Below, piece by piece: positions 46,363 to 56,529 of a stretch of DNA of 64,000 nucleotides (position 1 is its first letter; each line of letters opens with the position of its first letter). Where the stretch lies: assembly GCF_000158035.1 (NCBI RefSeq), contig NZ_EQ973490.1, forward strand, positions 1,678,537 through 1,742,536. The letters are read 5' to 3'. The position numbers and the translations under genes are program-made. The stretch is from Bacteroides cellulosilyticus DSM 14838 (GTDB lineage Bacteria > Bacteroidota > Bacteroidia > Bacteroidales > Bacteroidaceae). Below the pieces are notes generated by a model. That model worked only from the letters and a program-made list of their open reading frames with translations. It was not told the DNA's origin and searched no databases.

Positions 46363-49300
46363 ATGAAAAACAAAAACTGTGAAATAAGAATAGGGAGGTA
46401 TGTGCTGTTTATCATATTACTGCTCAGCTCCTCGCTTCATGCACAAGATCACTATGCGTTTACTCCCATTGATTGCAGTGACGGACTTTCGGGTAACAGA
46501 GTCCGCAATATCATTCAATTGCGGGATGGGCGCATTGCAATCAATGCCAATGAGATTGTTAGCATCTACGATGGAACTTCTTTTCAATATTTTCATTATA
46601 ATAAAAGTAACATAATTCCTCTTAATGACTATGTTGGGCATCATCGCATTTATGTGAATGAGGACTATATTTATATCAAAGACTGGTATAAACTAATGGC
46701 CATCAACATCAATGAAGAATGCTTTGAACAGCATTTGGACGATCTGTTTAAGTCTTATGGTGTAAAGGGGACGCTAGTGAACTTCTTTGTAGATGAGTCA
46801 GGTAATTATTGGATGCTGACGGATGATGATGTACTCTTGTACAGGGATTATGCCGGGGGAAAGACAGTTGAGTTTCTGAAGGATGTTTCAACGAACGGAG
46901 ATGTACGTGACAGGCTTCTGGATATTGCGGTAGTAAACCGGCAAGTTTTCTTGTTCTACAATTCAAGCCTCATGGTCTGTTATGATCTGGAAACATCCAG
47001 AGAATTATACCGGGAATATGCACTGGTTGAAAAGCAGGATAGGTCTGCTACCCTGTTGGTTGTCCCTCGGGGAAAGTACTTGTACTATTTGATGAATGGG
47101 CGAAAGACTGAAGCTTTACGGTTTGATATTGAACTGCGTAAGTGGGAAGTGATATTAGAGACTGAATATAGGCTGAATGTGCTTTCTGTAGGTAAAGAAC
47201 ACGATATATGGATCACCAGTCAGGCCGGCCTGTGGGTATGTGATGAAAAACTGCAAAACAAACAATTTATCCCTACGCTGGAATTTGTAGATGGTAAAGA
47301 GATAAAAACGGAAGTCAGCACAGTCTTTAATGATAATCAGGGAGGAACTTGGATCGGGACTTTGGACAGGGGAATATGTTATTACCATCCTAACCGCTTT
47401 AAATTCAAAAATATAGGTAAAGTGTTCTTCCCTAATATTGATCAGAATGGGGAAGTTAGTGTGTCGTGTTTTGTAGAAGATACTCATGGCGAAATCTTGG
47501 TAGGTACCCGCCAGGGACTTTTACGGTACTCTTTATCTGAGAGCAAATTGTCTGTTGAGGCAGGATTACCCCGCAATTTACGATGCAATGGGTTAACTAA
47601 AGATAGCCGGCAGCGGATATGGCTTTCATCGGTTGAGGCATTATTCTGTATTCAGAATGGAAAGAGCAGAAGTTATCCTGTACGTGATGTGGCGAAGGTA
47701 TTTGAAGCACCGGATAAGAACCTGTATATCTGTTCATATATAGATGGCCTGTGTCTTTTGAATCCTGATACCGGAGAACTTAAGAAGATAGCAGAAAGTG
47801 AAGGACGACAAATCAACTCTGTTTCGCAGATCAGGAATTATAAAGAGGGTATGCTGATAGGAATCTGCAATTTAGGACTGTTTACCTATGATTATAAAAA
47901 TCAGGTTCTGACTGCACCGGTGTTTAAAGATAAAAAGGCTTGGCAAGATTTCTATGATATCCATCGTTATTCTGATTTGTACGTAGATAGCCGTAACCTG
48001 ATTTGGCTTGCCACACAGGATGGCCTGATAGTCTGGAATCCAAAGAATGAAGAGATCAGGATGTTTTATATGGAGAATGGTCTGGTAAACAATAGTATAC
48101 AGGCAATATCCGAAGATCGTCACCACGTGATGTGGATTACCACTTCTTATGGAATATCTTGTGTGAATGTAGTTCAGGAAGGAGGAAGAACAGAATACTC
48201 TTTTTCCAACTTTAACCATAGTGATGGAGTGATAGAACGGGAATTCCTGGAAAGATCCGTATATGTAACGAAGGATGATGTGATTCTGATGGGAGGAATT
48301 GATGGTTTCAACGAATTCCGAATTAATAAACTGCCTCCGGTAAAACAGGATATGAAGCCTCTCTTCGTGAGCTTTCATCTTTTTGGGAAAAAGGTGGAGA
48401 TGGATAAGGCGTATGATGGCAATATACTATTGAGAGAGCCTGTAAGCGCAACTCAAAAGATTATCTTGAATTATGACCAGAACTTTGTATCGTTTGATTT
48501 CTCTGCACTGAATTATATCAATAGATCACAGACTCACTATCGTTACCGGCTGAAGGGGTTGGATAAGGAGTGGCATGAAATAGTTTCTCCCACAGGGACA
48601 GGAACTGCCTCTTATGCCAATCTTCCTCCGGGTACGTATGATCTGGAAGTATATGCGGCAAACAACAGTAAGCAGTGGGGAAGCAGTTGTGCAACTATAC
48701 AAATCATTGTAAAGGACCCGTATTGGAAAACTCCTTTGGCTTATTTCATTTATTGCCTGTTGATTGCCCTTTCCATATATTGGGCCCTTTCCAGTTATTT
48801 GCGAATGAATAAGAGGAAGTTGCAAAAAGCTCAGGAAGAAGAACTGAATCAAATGAAATTCCGCTTCTTTACCAATATAAGCCATGAATTCCGCACACCG
48901 CTGACTCTGATCATAACCCCATTGGAATCTCTTATTAAGGAAGTCGGCGACATGGCCTTGAAGAAGAGATTACAATCCATTTACCGTAATTCCAAAGAAC
49001 TGCTGAACCTCGTCAATCAATTGCTGGACTTCAGACGTTTGGAAGTTCATGGCGAGAAGCTGTTTCTTGTTAAGGGGAATATAGCGGAGTTTGTGTCTTC
49101 GATAAAGTCCTCTTTTGATTATCTGGCTCAGGAAAAGGAGATTTCTTTTGAGATAGATGATAAGATTACAGAAGATTTATATATAAGTTTCGACCGTGAG
49201 AAGATACAAAAGGTACTGAATAATCTATTGTCTAATGCATTCAAGTTCACACCTGCAGGAGGCAGGGTGACGATAACTTTCGATACTTGTAAGGAATCGG

Positions 49301-50400
49301 ACGGGGTACAGTATTTCCGTCTTTGCGTGAAAGATACCGGAACAGGGATTCCACGAAAGAATCTTTCCCATATTTTTGAGCGTTTCTATCAGGTGAAAGA
49401 GGAAGAAGATAAAATAGGCAGTGGAATTGGTCTTCATCTGGTGAAAGAGTATGTAGAGTTGCATTCCGGAAAGATAGAAGTGGAGAGTGAAGTAAATAAG
49501 GGCAGTTTGTTCACTGTATATCTACCTGTGCGTACTGATGTAGAAGTGGATACGGAGTTACCGGAAGTGGAAGATACTTTCATCGGGGATGAATTGAACC
49601 CTGATGCGGAAAGTGATCAGGACTTGCAAACAGATAAAGAGTACACTATACTTCTGGTGGAAGATGACAAAGAATTCCGGCATTACATGTTTGAACTGCT
49701 TTCCAAGAAATACAATGTATTGGAAGCAGGTGATGGGGAAGAAGGAGAACGGATTGCCACAACAAAGTTTCCCGATTTGATAATCAGTGATATTATGATG
49801 CCGAAAGTGGATGGACTTGAGTTATGTAAACGCATCAAGTCCAATATACAGGTGTCGCATATCCCTGTCATATTACTGACTGCCCGTTCTACGGACGAAA
49901 GTAAATTGTTCGGGTACGAATCAGGTGCGGATGAGTATATATCCAAACCGTTTAATCTGGATATTCTGCTATTGAGAATACAGAAACTGATAAACGAAGA
50001 GAAAGCCCGTCAGAAATCTTTTTCACAGGGAATAAATATTAATCCGGGAGAGGTTACCATCACTTCTATTGATGAGCAGTTTATAGAGAAGGTCTGCGCA
50101 TTGATTCAAAAGAATATAGATAATCCCGAATATTCGGTAGAGAAGCTGAGTGCTGATGTTGGGATGGAGCGTACGGTACTATATCGTAAATTGAATGCAA
50201 TTGCCGGCCAGACTCCTTCTGATTTTATCCGTTCCATTCGTTTGAAGCATGCTGCTCAATTACTGAATAAAGGATATCAGGTAGGTGAAGTGGCTGATAT
50301 GGTTGGTTTCAATACTCCTAAATATTTCACAAAGTACTTCAAACAGGCGTTTGGTGTAACGCCTTCCCAATATAAGACTAATATGACTGGGGAGAGTTGA
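46363..50400 (+). CDS. Canonical HTCS sensor-regulator (PUL 2, second)
   Basis: A 1345-residue hybrid protein with signal peptide (VLFIILLLSSSLHAQ), propeller repeats (GTWIGTLDRGICYYHP; LIWLATQDGLIVWNP), Y_Y_Y domain (NLPPGTYDLEVYAANNS), membrane segment (AYFIYCLLIALSIYWAL), HisKA with His841 (SHEFRTPLTLI), HATPase (NNLLSNAFKFTPAGG; DTGTGIPRKN), receiver with Asp1143 (LIISDIMMPKVDG) and an AraC HTH (GMERTVLYRKLNAIAGQTP; GFNTPKYFTKYFKQAF). All phosphorelay residues are present. It lies directly before the second SusC/SusD operon and probably activates it, and perhaps also the operon whose own HTCS (30871) looks degenerate. Confidence 0.96.
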   Translation: MKNKNCEIRIGRYVLFIILLLSSSLHAQDHYAFTPIDCSDGLSGNRVRNIIQLRDGRIAINANEIVSIYDGTSFQYFHYNKSNIIPLNDYVGHHRIYVNEDYIYIKDWYKLMAININEECFEQHLDDLFKSYGVKGTLVNFFVDESGNYWMLTDDDVLLYRDYAGGKTVEFLKDVSTNGDVRDRLLDIAVVNRQVFLFYNSSLMVCYDLETSRELYREYALVEKQDRSATLLVVPRGKYLYYLMNGRKTEALRFDIELRKWEVILETEYRLNVLSVGKEHDIWITSQAGLWVCDEKLQNKQFIPTLEFVDGKEIKTEVSTVFNDNQGGTWIGTLDRGICYYHPNRFKFKNIGKVFFPNIDQNGEVSVSCFVEDTHGEILVGTRQGLLRYSLSESKLSVEAGLPRNLRCNGLTKDSRQRIWLSSVEALFCIQNGKSRSYPVRDVAKVFEAPDKNLYICSYIDGLCLLNPDTGELKKIAESEGRQINSVSQIRNYKEGMLIGICNLGLFTYDYKNQVLTAPVFKDKKAWQDFYDIHRYSDLYVDSRNLIWLATQDGLIVWNPKNEEIRMFYMENGLVNNSIQAISEDRHHVMWITTSYGISCVNVVQEGGRTEYSFSNFNHSDGVIEREFLERSVYVTKDDVILMGGIDGFNEFRINKLPPVKQDMKPLFVSFHLFGKKVEMDKAYDGNILLREPVSATQKIILNYDQNFVSFDFSALNYINRSQTHYRYRLKGLDKEWHEIVSPTGTGTASYANLPPGTYDLEVYAANNSKQWGSSCATIQIIVKDPYWKTPLAYFIYCLLIALSIYWALSSYLRMNKRKLQKAQEEELNQMKFRFFTNISHEFRTPLTLIITPLESLIKEVGDMALKKRLQSIYRNSKELLNLVNQLLDFRRLEVHGEKLFLVKGNIAEFVSSIKSSFDYLAQEKEISFEIDDKITEDLYISFDREKIQKVLNNLLSNAFKFTPAGGRVTITFDTCKESDGVQYFRLCVKDTGTGIPRKNLSHIFERFYQVKEEEDKIGSGIGLHLVKEYVELHSGKIEVESEVNKGSLFTVYLPVRTDVEVDTELPEVEDTFIGDELNPDAESDQDLQTDKEYTILLVEDDKEFRHYMFELLSKKYNVLEAGDGEEGERIATTKFPDLIISDIMMPKVDGLELCKRIKSNIQVSHIPVILLTARSTDESKLFGYESGADEYISKPFNLDILLLRIQKLINEEKARQKSFSQGININPGEVTITSIDEQFIEKVCALIQKNIDNPEYSVEKLSADVGMERTVLYRKLNAIAGQTPSDFIRSIRLKHAAQLLNKGYQVGEVADMVGFNTPKYFTKYFKQAFGVTPSQYKTNMTGES

Positions 50401-50452
50401 TTCATTTCCATCCCAATTAGTGTAATTAGTTGTATCTTATTGCATGCCGGTT

Positions 50453-50494
50453 TTTGCCAGTTAGTTGGCAAACCCTTGCCATCATGGTGGCAAG
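50453..50494. promoter_or_regulatory. Twin 20-bp palindromes TTGCCA-N8-TGGCAA, candidate operator
   Basis: TTTGCCA-GTTAGT-TGGCAAA (50453-50472) and CTTGCCA-TCATGG-TGGCAAG (50475-50494) are perfect 7-bp dyads with 6-base centres, offset by 22 bp. A further half site CTTGCC lies at about 50509-50514. They could be paired activator sites about 100 bases before the -7 element, or paired hairpins ending the HTCS transcript; no U-tract follows. Confidence 0.55.
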
Positions 50495-50596
50495 ATTCAG
50501 GTAAAAACCTTGCCTACTGTGCATTTTTCCTTTGAAAACAACGAAATGTACCTTAAAAAGCAACGAGCTGACCCCTACTCAGAGTCGTCTTCCCGG

Positions 50597-50605
50597 TACT
50601 TTTGC
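50597..50605 (+). promoter_or_regulatory. -7 element of the second SusC operon of PUL 2
   Basis: TACTTTTGC matches TAnnTTTG plus pyrimidine. No TTTG lies at the -33 distance, as for the other PUL promoters here. Confidence 0.5.
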
Positions 50606-50732
50606 AATTGAAATAACCGAGTATTAACCCATAAATCAATTGCCATGGAAAATGCACCTTAAAAGTCGTATCATGTTTTTTACCTTTATTTCTAACTTCA
50701 ATTAATTAACCGTTTTATGAATCATTTAATGC

Positions 50733-53700
50733 ATGAAAAATCATAATCTGTTTTTAACACCAAACTACCGGTATCGTTTACCGGAATCGAATCTTAAGAA
50801 GCTGATACTTTCACTGATTGTCCTTCTGAGTTTTGTTCATGTGGCTGCACAGAATAATATAAATATCAGCGGAACTGTTGTGGATGATCAGGGGGAAGCT
50901 GTGATAGGAGCCAGTGTAGTTGCTCAGAAAAGTAAGAATGGTACAATAACCGATGTGGAAGGTAATTTTAAACTGTCGGTTCGTTCTAATGATGTCCTGA
51001 CTATCTCTTTTATAGGATATATCACCCAAACAGTTCCGGTGTCCGGTAAAAACAATATTGTTGTGACGCTGAAAGAAAATAGTATGTTGCTGGATGAAGT
51101 GGTAGTCACCGGTTTTGGACTTGCCCAGAAGAGGGCTTCCGTTACGGGTGCAATTTCTTCTGTGGGTGCACAGGAATTGGCACATGCAAAGTCGGTAACG
51201 GCTACAGGTGCACTGGTAGGTAAGCTCCCCGGTGTAAACTTCCGTCAGGATAACGGACGTCCGGGTGCCGCTCCCAATATCCAGATCAGAAACATGGGAA
51301 CACCCTTAATCATTATTGACGGTGTGCAGAAAGATTCCGGTAACCTGAATAACCTGGATTTCAATGATATCGAATCTGTTTCCGTACTGAAAGATGCTTC
51401 GGCGGCTATTTATGGTATGCAGGCCGCTAATGGTGTAGTGGTAATTACTACCAAAAGAGGACAGAAGAATCAAAAGTTGAAGGTCAATGTGAATGGGTAT
51501 TATGGATGGCAGTTACCTTCCAACTATCCAAAACCCGCTTCGGCAGAAGATTATCTGGCGGCTATCATACAGACTGAAACAATAAATGGAACTCCGAGAA
51601 CCGTTACGAAAGAAGAGTACCAGAAATGGGTGGATAAGGTTGACGAAGACCATACTTCTTTCGACTGGTATAAGTACATTTGGGTGAGTGCGCCGCAGTC
51701 TTATGTAAATGCAAATGTATCTGGTGGCACGGAGAAAGTCAGATATTACCTGAGCTTGGGACATATCGATCAGGAAGGGAATATCAGAGGTTTTAAAGGC
51801 TTCAACAGAACCAATATGCAGTCTAATATCGACATTGATATTACGAACAGGTTCAAAGTCGGTGTAGCAATCAACGGACGCATAGAGACTACCGATAATC
51901 CGGGGTTGCCGGGTGACGACTACAATCTGCCTATTTATGGAGCTTATAATAACTTGCCGACTAAAAAGCCTTATGCCAATAATAATCCTAAGTATCCGGC
52001 TATATCGGCACCTTGGGCACAAGACAGTTTCGGATGGATGAATTACGAACATGCAGGAAGTTATAAGGATCAGTGGAAGGTTATTCAGATTAACGGTACT
52101 GCCGAATATGAAATACTGAAAGGCCTGAAGGCAAGAGGACTGTTCAGCTATTGGCTGGCAAACAGAAGACAGTCGAACCGGGAATACTCCTATAAATTCT
52201 ATGAGTATGACAAAGAGAGTGATGTCTACAATGTAGTGGAAACAGGTACGGCACGTTATACAGAAAGAAGTATGGAGATGAAAGAAGAACTGACTTCCAA
52301 TATTCAGCTGTCGTATGAAAATACGTTTGCACTCCATCATGTAAATGCCGTTGTGGGCTTTGAGGCAAAGAAAGGCACTTATCCAAGAATGTATGCATTG
52401 GGAAATCCTCCGGCAAATGGAATCCCTTATATCGATAAAACTAGTCTGTCTAATTTTACCGATGGCATTGGTAACCCGCAGACACGTATGGGATATATAG
52501 GTCGCCTGAACTACGACTACGCAAATAAGTACATCATAGAATTATCCGGCAGATATGATGGCTCTTATCGTTATAAACGGGGTAAACGTTGGGGATTCTT
52601 CCCGTCGGCTTCTATCGGTTACCGGGTTACGGAAGAGAAGTTCTGGCAGGATGTCGATTTCCTGAAAGACAATATCACCAATCTGAAAATCCGTGCTTCG
52701 TATGGTGTGTTAGGTGAAGAATTGGGTACGGCCTTAAGTCATATTGTAGGCTATAATTATAATAGCGGTGGTGCTGTGATCGATGGAGGACTGGTTACAG
52801 GCAGTACTGTTACAGGATTGGCTACTGATAATATTACATGGGGTAAATCTAAGATACTGAATATCGGTATTGACCTGGGGTTCCTGGATAATCGCCTGAA
52901 TGCTTCTTTTGACTATTTCAACAGAGATCAGACCGGATTGCTGGCAAGCCGTTATGATGTGCAGATTCCGGAAGAAGTGGGATTCTCACTGCCTCAGGAA
53001 AACCTGAACTCTAATTATGCCAGGGGATTCGACGCCTCTGTGAATTGGAGGGACCGAATCGGAGATGTGAATTATACGGTAGGAGGTAACGTTACTTATT
53101 CACGCTGGTATGTGGGAGACCGATACAAGCCTAGATTCTCCAGTGAATGGCAAAAGTTCCGTTATCAGGCAGGAAATATAAAGGGACGTTATACGGATGT
53201 GGAGTTCTCACTCGTTTCGGATGGACAATTCCAGAGTTGGGAGGAGATTGCAAACCATCCTGTTGACCAGGACCATCAGGGAAATATTACGTTGAAACCG
53301 GGTGATGCCAAATATAAGGATATGAATGGTGACGGTTTGATTAATGATGCCGACTGGCGTCCGATAGGCTATCGTAAAGGAGGAACACCGTGGGTGAACT
53401 TTGCATTTAATCTGGCTCTGGATTGGAAGGGAATTGATTTCCGTGCAGATTTTGTAGGAGCAACAGCCTATACATATGTTCAACAGGGATTCCTGAGATA
53501 TTTCGATCCTAATAAGAATCTCTCTCAATACCTTTGGGATAACTCAACCAGACTTGTGGATATCTGGGATGCTGACAGTGGTTTTAATATCGGCAAATAC
53601 CCGTTGGCTCTACGTACCCGGAATAATAGTGACTGCACACATTGGCCCAGTGATTTCTGGTATACCAATATGACTTATCTGAAGATGAGAAATGTGGAGA

Positions 53701-53891
53701 TAGGTTATACTCTACCTCAAAAGTGGACTTCAAAAATCGGGATTTCCCGTTGCCGTTTCTATGTTTCAGGGCAAAACCTGTTCGCTCTGAAGAATATTGA
53801 TATTGATATCGATCCTGAAATTACGGCGGAGAACGGTATGGCCTATCCGAATATGAAAGTAGTGAACTTTGGTTTTTCCGTTGATTTTTAA
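50733..53891 (+). CDS. SusC-like TonB-dependent outer-membrane transporter (PUL 2, second pair)
   Basis: A 1052-residue SusC with signal peptide (LILSLIVLLSFVHVAAQ), carboxypeptidase-regulatory-like domain (ISGTVVDDQGEAVIGASVV), the DEVVVTGFGLAQKR hallmark near residue 121, plug (TPLIIIDGVQKDSGNLNNLD; SAAIYGMQAANGVVVITTK) and a barrel ending VNFGFSVDF. The plug reads AAIYGMQAANG where most SusC proteins have AAIYGSRAANG. It is followed 20 bases later by its SusD. It would import the oligosaccharides finally processed by GH31 and the enzymes of the first half of the locus. Confidence 0.96.
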   Translation: MKNHNLFLTPNYRYRLPESNLKKLILSLIVLLSFVHVAAQNNINISGTVVDDQGEAVIGASVVAQKSKNGTITDVEGNFKLSVRSNDVLTISFIGYITQTVPVSGKNNIVVTLKENSMLLDEVVVTGFGLAQKRASVTGAISSVGAQELAHAKSVTATGALVGKLPGVNFRQDNGRPGAAPNIQIRNMGTPLIIIDGVQKDSGNLNNLDFNDIESVSVLKDASAAIYGMQAANGVVVITTKRGQKNQKLKVNVNGYYGWQLPSNYPKPASAEDYLAAIIQTETINGTPRTVTKEEYQKWVDKVDEDHTSFDWYKYIWVSAPQSYVNANVSGGTEKVRYYLSLGHIDQEGNIRGFKGFNRTNMQSNIDIDITNRFKVGVAINGRIETTDNPGLPGDDYNLPIYGAYNNLPTKKPYANNNPKYPAISAPWAQDSFGWMNYEHAGSYKDQWKVIQINGTAEYEILKGLKARGLFSYWLANRRQSNREYSYKFYEYDKESDVYNVVETGTARYTERSMEMKEELTSNIQLSYENTFALHHVNAVVGFEAKKGTYPRMYALGNPPANGIPYIDKTSLSNFTDGIGNPQTRMGYIGRLNYDYANKYIIELSGRYDGSYRYKRGKRWGFFPSASIGYRVTEEKFWQDVDFLKDNITNLKIRASYGVLGEELGTALSHIVGYNYNSGGAVIDGGLVTGSTVTGLATDNITWGKSKILNIGIDLGFLDNRLNASFDYFNRDQTGLLASRYDVQIPEEVGFSLPQENLNSNYARGFDASVNWRDRIGDVNYTVGGNVTYSRWYVGDRYKPRFSSEWQKFRYQAGNIKGRYTDVEFSLVSDGQFQSWEEIANHPVDQDHQGNITLKPGDAKYKDMNGDGLINDADWRPIGYRKGGTPWVNFAFNLALDWKGIDFRADFVGATAYTYVQQGFLRYFDPNKNLSQYLWDNSTRLVDIWDADSGFNIGKYPLALRTRNNSDCTHWPSDFWYTNMTYLKMRNVEIGYTLPQKWTSKIGISRCRFYVSGQNLFALKNIDIDIDPEITAENGMAYPNMKVVNFGFSVDF

Positions 53892-53911
53892 TAACCTTTA
53901 TACGCATCAAG

Positions 53912-55768
53912 ATGACAAAAATAAAATTGATAATCATATCCGCCCTTTTCTTAATGGGGGCTGCCGGTTGTTCGGAATCCTTTTTGGATCAGGAACCTGA
54001 AAATGTGATACCTGAGAGTATGATTTATGAAGATAAGGAGCTTGTATTATCTGTACTTTCAAATTTGTATGGCAAAGTAAACTGGGGACAGAATAATGGG
54101 GATTTTGGGAGTTACGACCAGTTGGACGAAGCTAATAAATGCTATGGAAGTCCGTGGGTGATATTTACGGAGTATGACCGGAACTCATGGAGAGTCCGTG
54201 ATTATGACTTTGTCCGCCGAGTAAACTTGTTTTTACAGGGTGTCAGGGGCAGTAGTGCACTTCAGGAAAGTGAAAAAAAGGCTTTTGAAGGAGAGGCTCG
54301 TTTCCTGCGTGCCTGGCATTATTTCCATATGGCCCGTACTTTGGGCGGTATGCCGCTTGTTGGAGACCAGGTGTTTAATTATGAATCGGGAATAGATGTG
54401 GAAACCTATCAGGTGCCACGTTCCACAGAGGCGGGAATCTATGATTATGTAATCAGCGAATGTGATGAAATTGCCCGCCAGCTGACCGAACAAACGACTA
54501 TAAATTCTGCCCGGGCCAATAAATGGGCGGCTTTAATGTTGAAGGCACGTGCTGCCGTGTATGCAGGATCCATTGCAAATTATGGTAATAAGATTACTCC
54601 GACTCTGAAGACAGACAATGGAGAAGTCGGTATTCCGGCTGATTTGGCTACTAAATACTATGAGACTGCATTGGCTGCTGCTGAGGAAGTTATAGAAAAC
54701 AGTCCTTATGAATTGCAGATTTCCGATCCTCAGGATTTAGGATTGAGCTTTTATAAGGCTGTATGCCAGAAATCGAATAATAAAGAAGTTATTTGGGCTT
54801 TGGACAGATCTGTGGCGGATAAGGTGACGACTAACTTCACAGCCTGGTGTATGCCTTTCTCTTTGAAAGATGGAATACAGGGAAATGCCCTGGGAGCACT
54901 TCTCAATTTAGTGGAATCTTTTGAAAACAGGGATGGAAGCAACGCCGAGATAAAGACGCATGATGCTAATGGTAACTTTGTGTTCTATGATAATCCGGAA
55001 GAGCCTTTCGAAATGAAAGATGCCCGATTGTGGGGAACTGTGATATGGCCTAATGCACTTTATAGAAGTGAGCCGGTGGCTCTACAAGCTGGTTTGTTGA
55101 TTAAAGATACAGAGAATCCGAGCCAATGGAAAACAAAGATCAGCTCTTTAGGTGCAACCACTGAAGACGGGCAGCTAATCACTGCACTGGACGGACCATT
55201 GGCAACGGCAGGCGACAGGTTTAATAAGACCGGTTTCTTGGTACGTAAATTCCTGGATGAAGCTGCCAATGCAGGATCGGATACGCAGAATAGTGAGATG
55301 TGGTATCCCCGTTTCCGCTTCGCAGAGGCTTTACTGATTGCAGCGGAAGCAGCTTATGAATTAGGGGGAACAAACAAGGTGAAGGCCGTCGAATATATAA
55401 ACAGAGTTCGTGCCCGTGGTGGAATTAAAGAATTAACGGAATCCACGATCACTTTTGAGCACATAGTGAATGAGTATAGGGTTGAGTTTGCTTTTGAAGA
55501 TCATCGTTGGTGGGACTTGAGACGTTGGAGGCTTGCCCATACTGTATGGAATGGAGTCATTGACAGTCCGACTGCGCAGATGTATTCCCTTTTCCCCTAT
55601 AAGGTGTATGCACCCGGTTCACCATATGATGGTAAGTGGGCTTTCGAGAAAAGCAGATCTTATATGGCGCCGAATGCAAGGAACTTCACCATGCGGTGTT
55701 ATTACGGTTCGATTGATGATGGCTGGATTAACAAGAATCCGAAGCTGGTTAAGAACCCATTACAGTAA
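53912..55768 (+). CDS. SusD-like glycan-binding lipoprotein (PUL 2, second pair)
   Basis: A 618-residue SusD with lipobox (LFLMGAAGCSESFLDQEPEN), SusD core helices (EARFLRAWHYFHMARTLGGM; RFAEALLIAAEAAYELGGTN), the VEFAFEDHRWWDLRRWRL motif common in these proteins and a C-terminus ending NPKLVKNPLQ. It pairs with the preceding SusC and is followed by an accessory lipoprotein. It would bind the target glycan at the cell surface. Confidence 0.95.
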   Translation: MTKIKLIIISALFLMGAAGCSESFLDQEPENVIPESMIYEDKELVLSVLSNLYGKVNWGQNNGDFGSYDQLDEANKCYGSPWVIFTEYDRNSWRVRDYDFVRRVNLFLQGVRGSSALQESEKKAFEGEARFLRAWHYFHMARTLGGMPLVGDQVFNYESGIDVETYQVPRSTEAGIYDYVISECDEIARQLTEQTTINSARANKWAALMLKARAAVYAGSIANYGNKITPTLKTDNGEVGIPADLATKYYETALAAAEEVIENSPYELQISDPQDLGLSFYKAVCQKSNNKEVIWALDRSVADKVTTNFTAWCMPFSLKDGIQGNALGALLNLVESFENRDGSNAEIKTHDANGNFVFYDNPEEPFEMKDARLWGTVIWPNALYRSEPVALQAGLLIKDTENPSQWKTKISSLGATTEDGQLITALDGPLATAGDRFNKTGFLVRKFLDEAANAGSDTQNSEMWYPRFRFAEALLIAAEAAYELGGTNKVKAVEYINRVRARGGIKELTESTITFEHIVNEYRVEFAFEDHRWWDLRRWRLAHTVWNGVIDSPTAQMYSLFPYKVYAPGSPYDGKWAFEKSRSYMAPNARNFTMRCYYGSIDDGWINKNPKLVKNPLQ

Positions 55769-55797
55769 TATAGTAACTAACGATTAGATTAAATAAA

Positions 55798-56481
55798 ATG
55801 AAGAATATCAATAGCCTTATATTAATCCTTGGCTTGTTTCTGGTAACCGGTTGCGAGCTGGATAACTTCGATGAGCCTAAAAGTGAGTTTAAGGGTAGGT
55901 TTGTCTATGAAGGTGAAGCACTACAATTAAGAGGGACTGCCTATGACAATGATTGCATGATGTATGCCTATCAGGAAGGACCTGAGTATGAAGATCGGGG
56001 AGCCATCAATTTGTTTGTTAACTCTGATGGAGAATTTAATTCTTTGATGTATAATGGCTTCTATAAGATTGTGTTGAGGCAGGATAGAGGCCCTTGGATT
56101 CCCCGGAAGGATACGATTGAAGTAAACATCAAAGGTAATCAGATATTGGATGTTGAGGTTACTCCTTATTTCCTTATCAAGGATACTGAGATTGATTTTC
56201 AGAATAAGGTGGTAAAAGTGAAATGCAAGATAAACCAGGTGGTTGAGACAGCTTCCATTGACAGGGCGGTGATCTATATATCCAAAACGAAGCTGGTGGA
56301 TAATGTCGCGAAGATAGCGGAGAAGTCATTCACCAATCTGACTCCGGGTGAGCATGAATTCACTTTCGACCTGAGTGATAATGGAGTGACTGATGCTGCT
56401 AAGTTTTTATATGCAAGAGTCGGGGTTAAGGCACGGCAAGGAAATGATTATATATTTTCCGAGGTCACTCAACTGAGATAG
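55798..56481 (+). CDS. Accessory surface lipoprotein, DUF3823-like
   Basis: A 227-residue lipoprotein (lipobox GLFLVTGCELDNFDEP) in the position usually held by SusE/SusF-type surface glycan-binding proteins. The sequence (FKGRFVYEGEALQLRG; NGFYKIVLRQDRGPW; VTPYFLIKDTEIDF) fits the DUF3823 group found downstream of susD in Bacteroides. It looks like two beta-sandwich domains, an N-terminal Ig-like domain followed by one from about residue 115. No catalytic residues are apparent; glycan binding is inferred from position. Confidence 0.78.
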   Translation: MKNINSLILILGLFLVTGCELDNFDEPKSEFKGRFVYEGEALQLRGTAYDNDCMMYAYQEGPEYEDRGAINLFVNSDGEFNSLMYNGFYKIVLRQDRGPWIPRKDTIEVNIKGNQILDVEVTPYFLIKDTEIDFQNKVVKVKCKINQVVETASIDRAVIYISKTKLVDNVAKIAEKSFTNLTPGEHEFTFDLSDNGVTDAAKFLYARVGVKARQGNDYIFSEVTQLR

Positions 56482-56529
56482 ATTATTTTCATTAGGTAAT
56501 TCATAATATAAACAAGTAAAAAAGAAACC

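Larger units (their letters stand above)
50401..50732. other. Intergenic control region before SusC at 50733
   Basis: These 332 bases have no plausible gene. They contain two tandem 20-bp palindromes (50453-50494), a direct repeat AAATGnACCTTAAAA (50544-50558 and 50650-50664) and a -7-like element at 50597, giving a leader of about 130 bases. Confidence 0.55.

Noticed and set aside
51513..52340. Open frame of 275 codons on the minus strand inside the SusC gene at 50733
   Set aside because: It is antisense to a clear SusC, has no ribosome site or recognisable motif, and its length is explained by codon bias of the sense gene.
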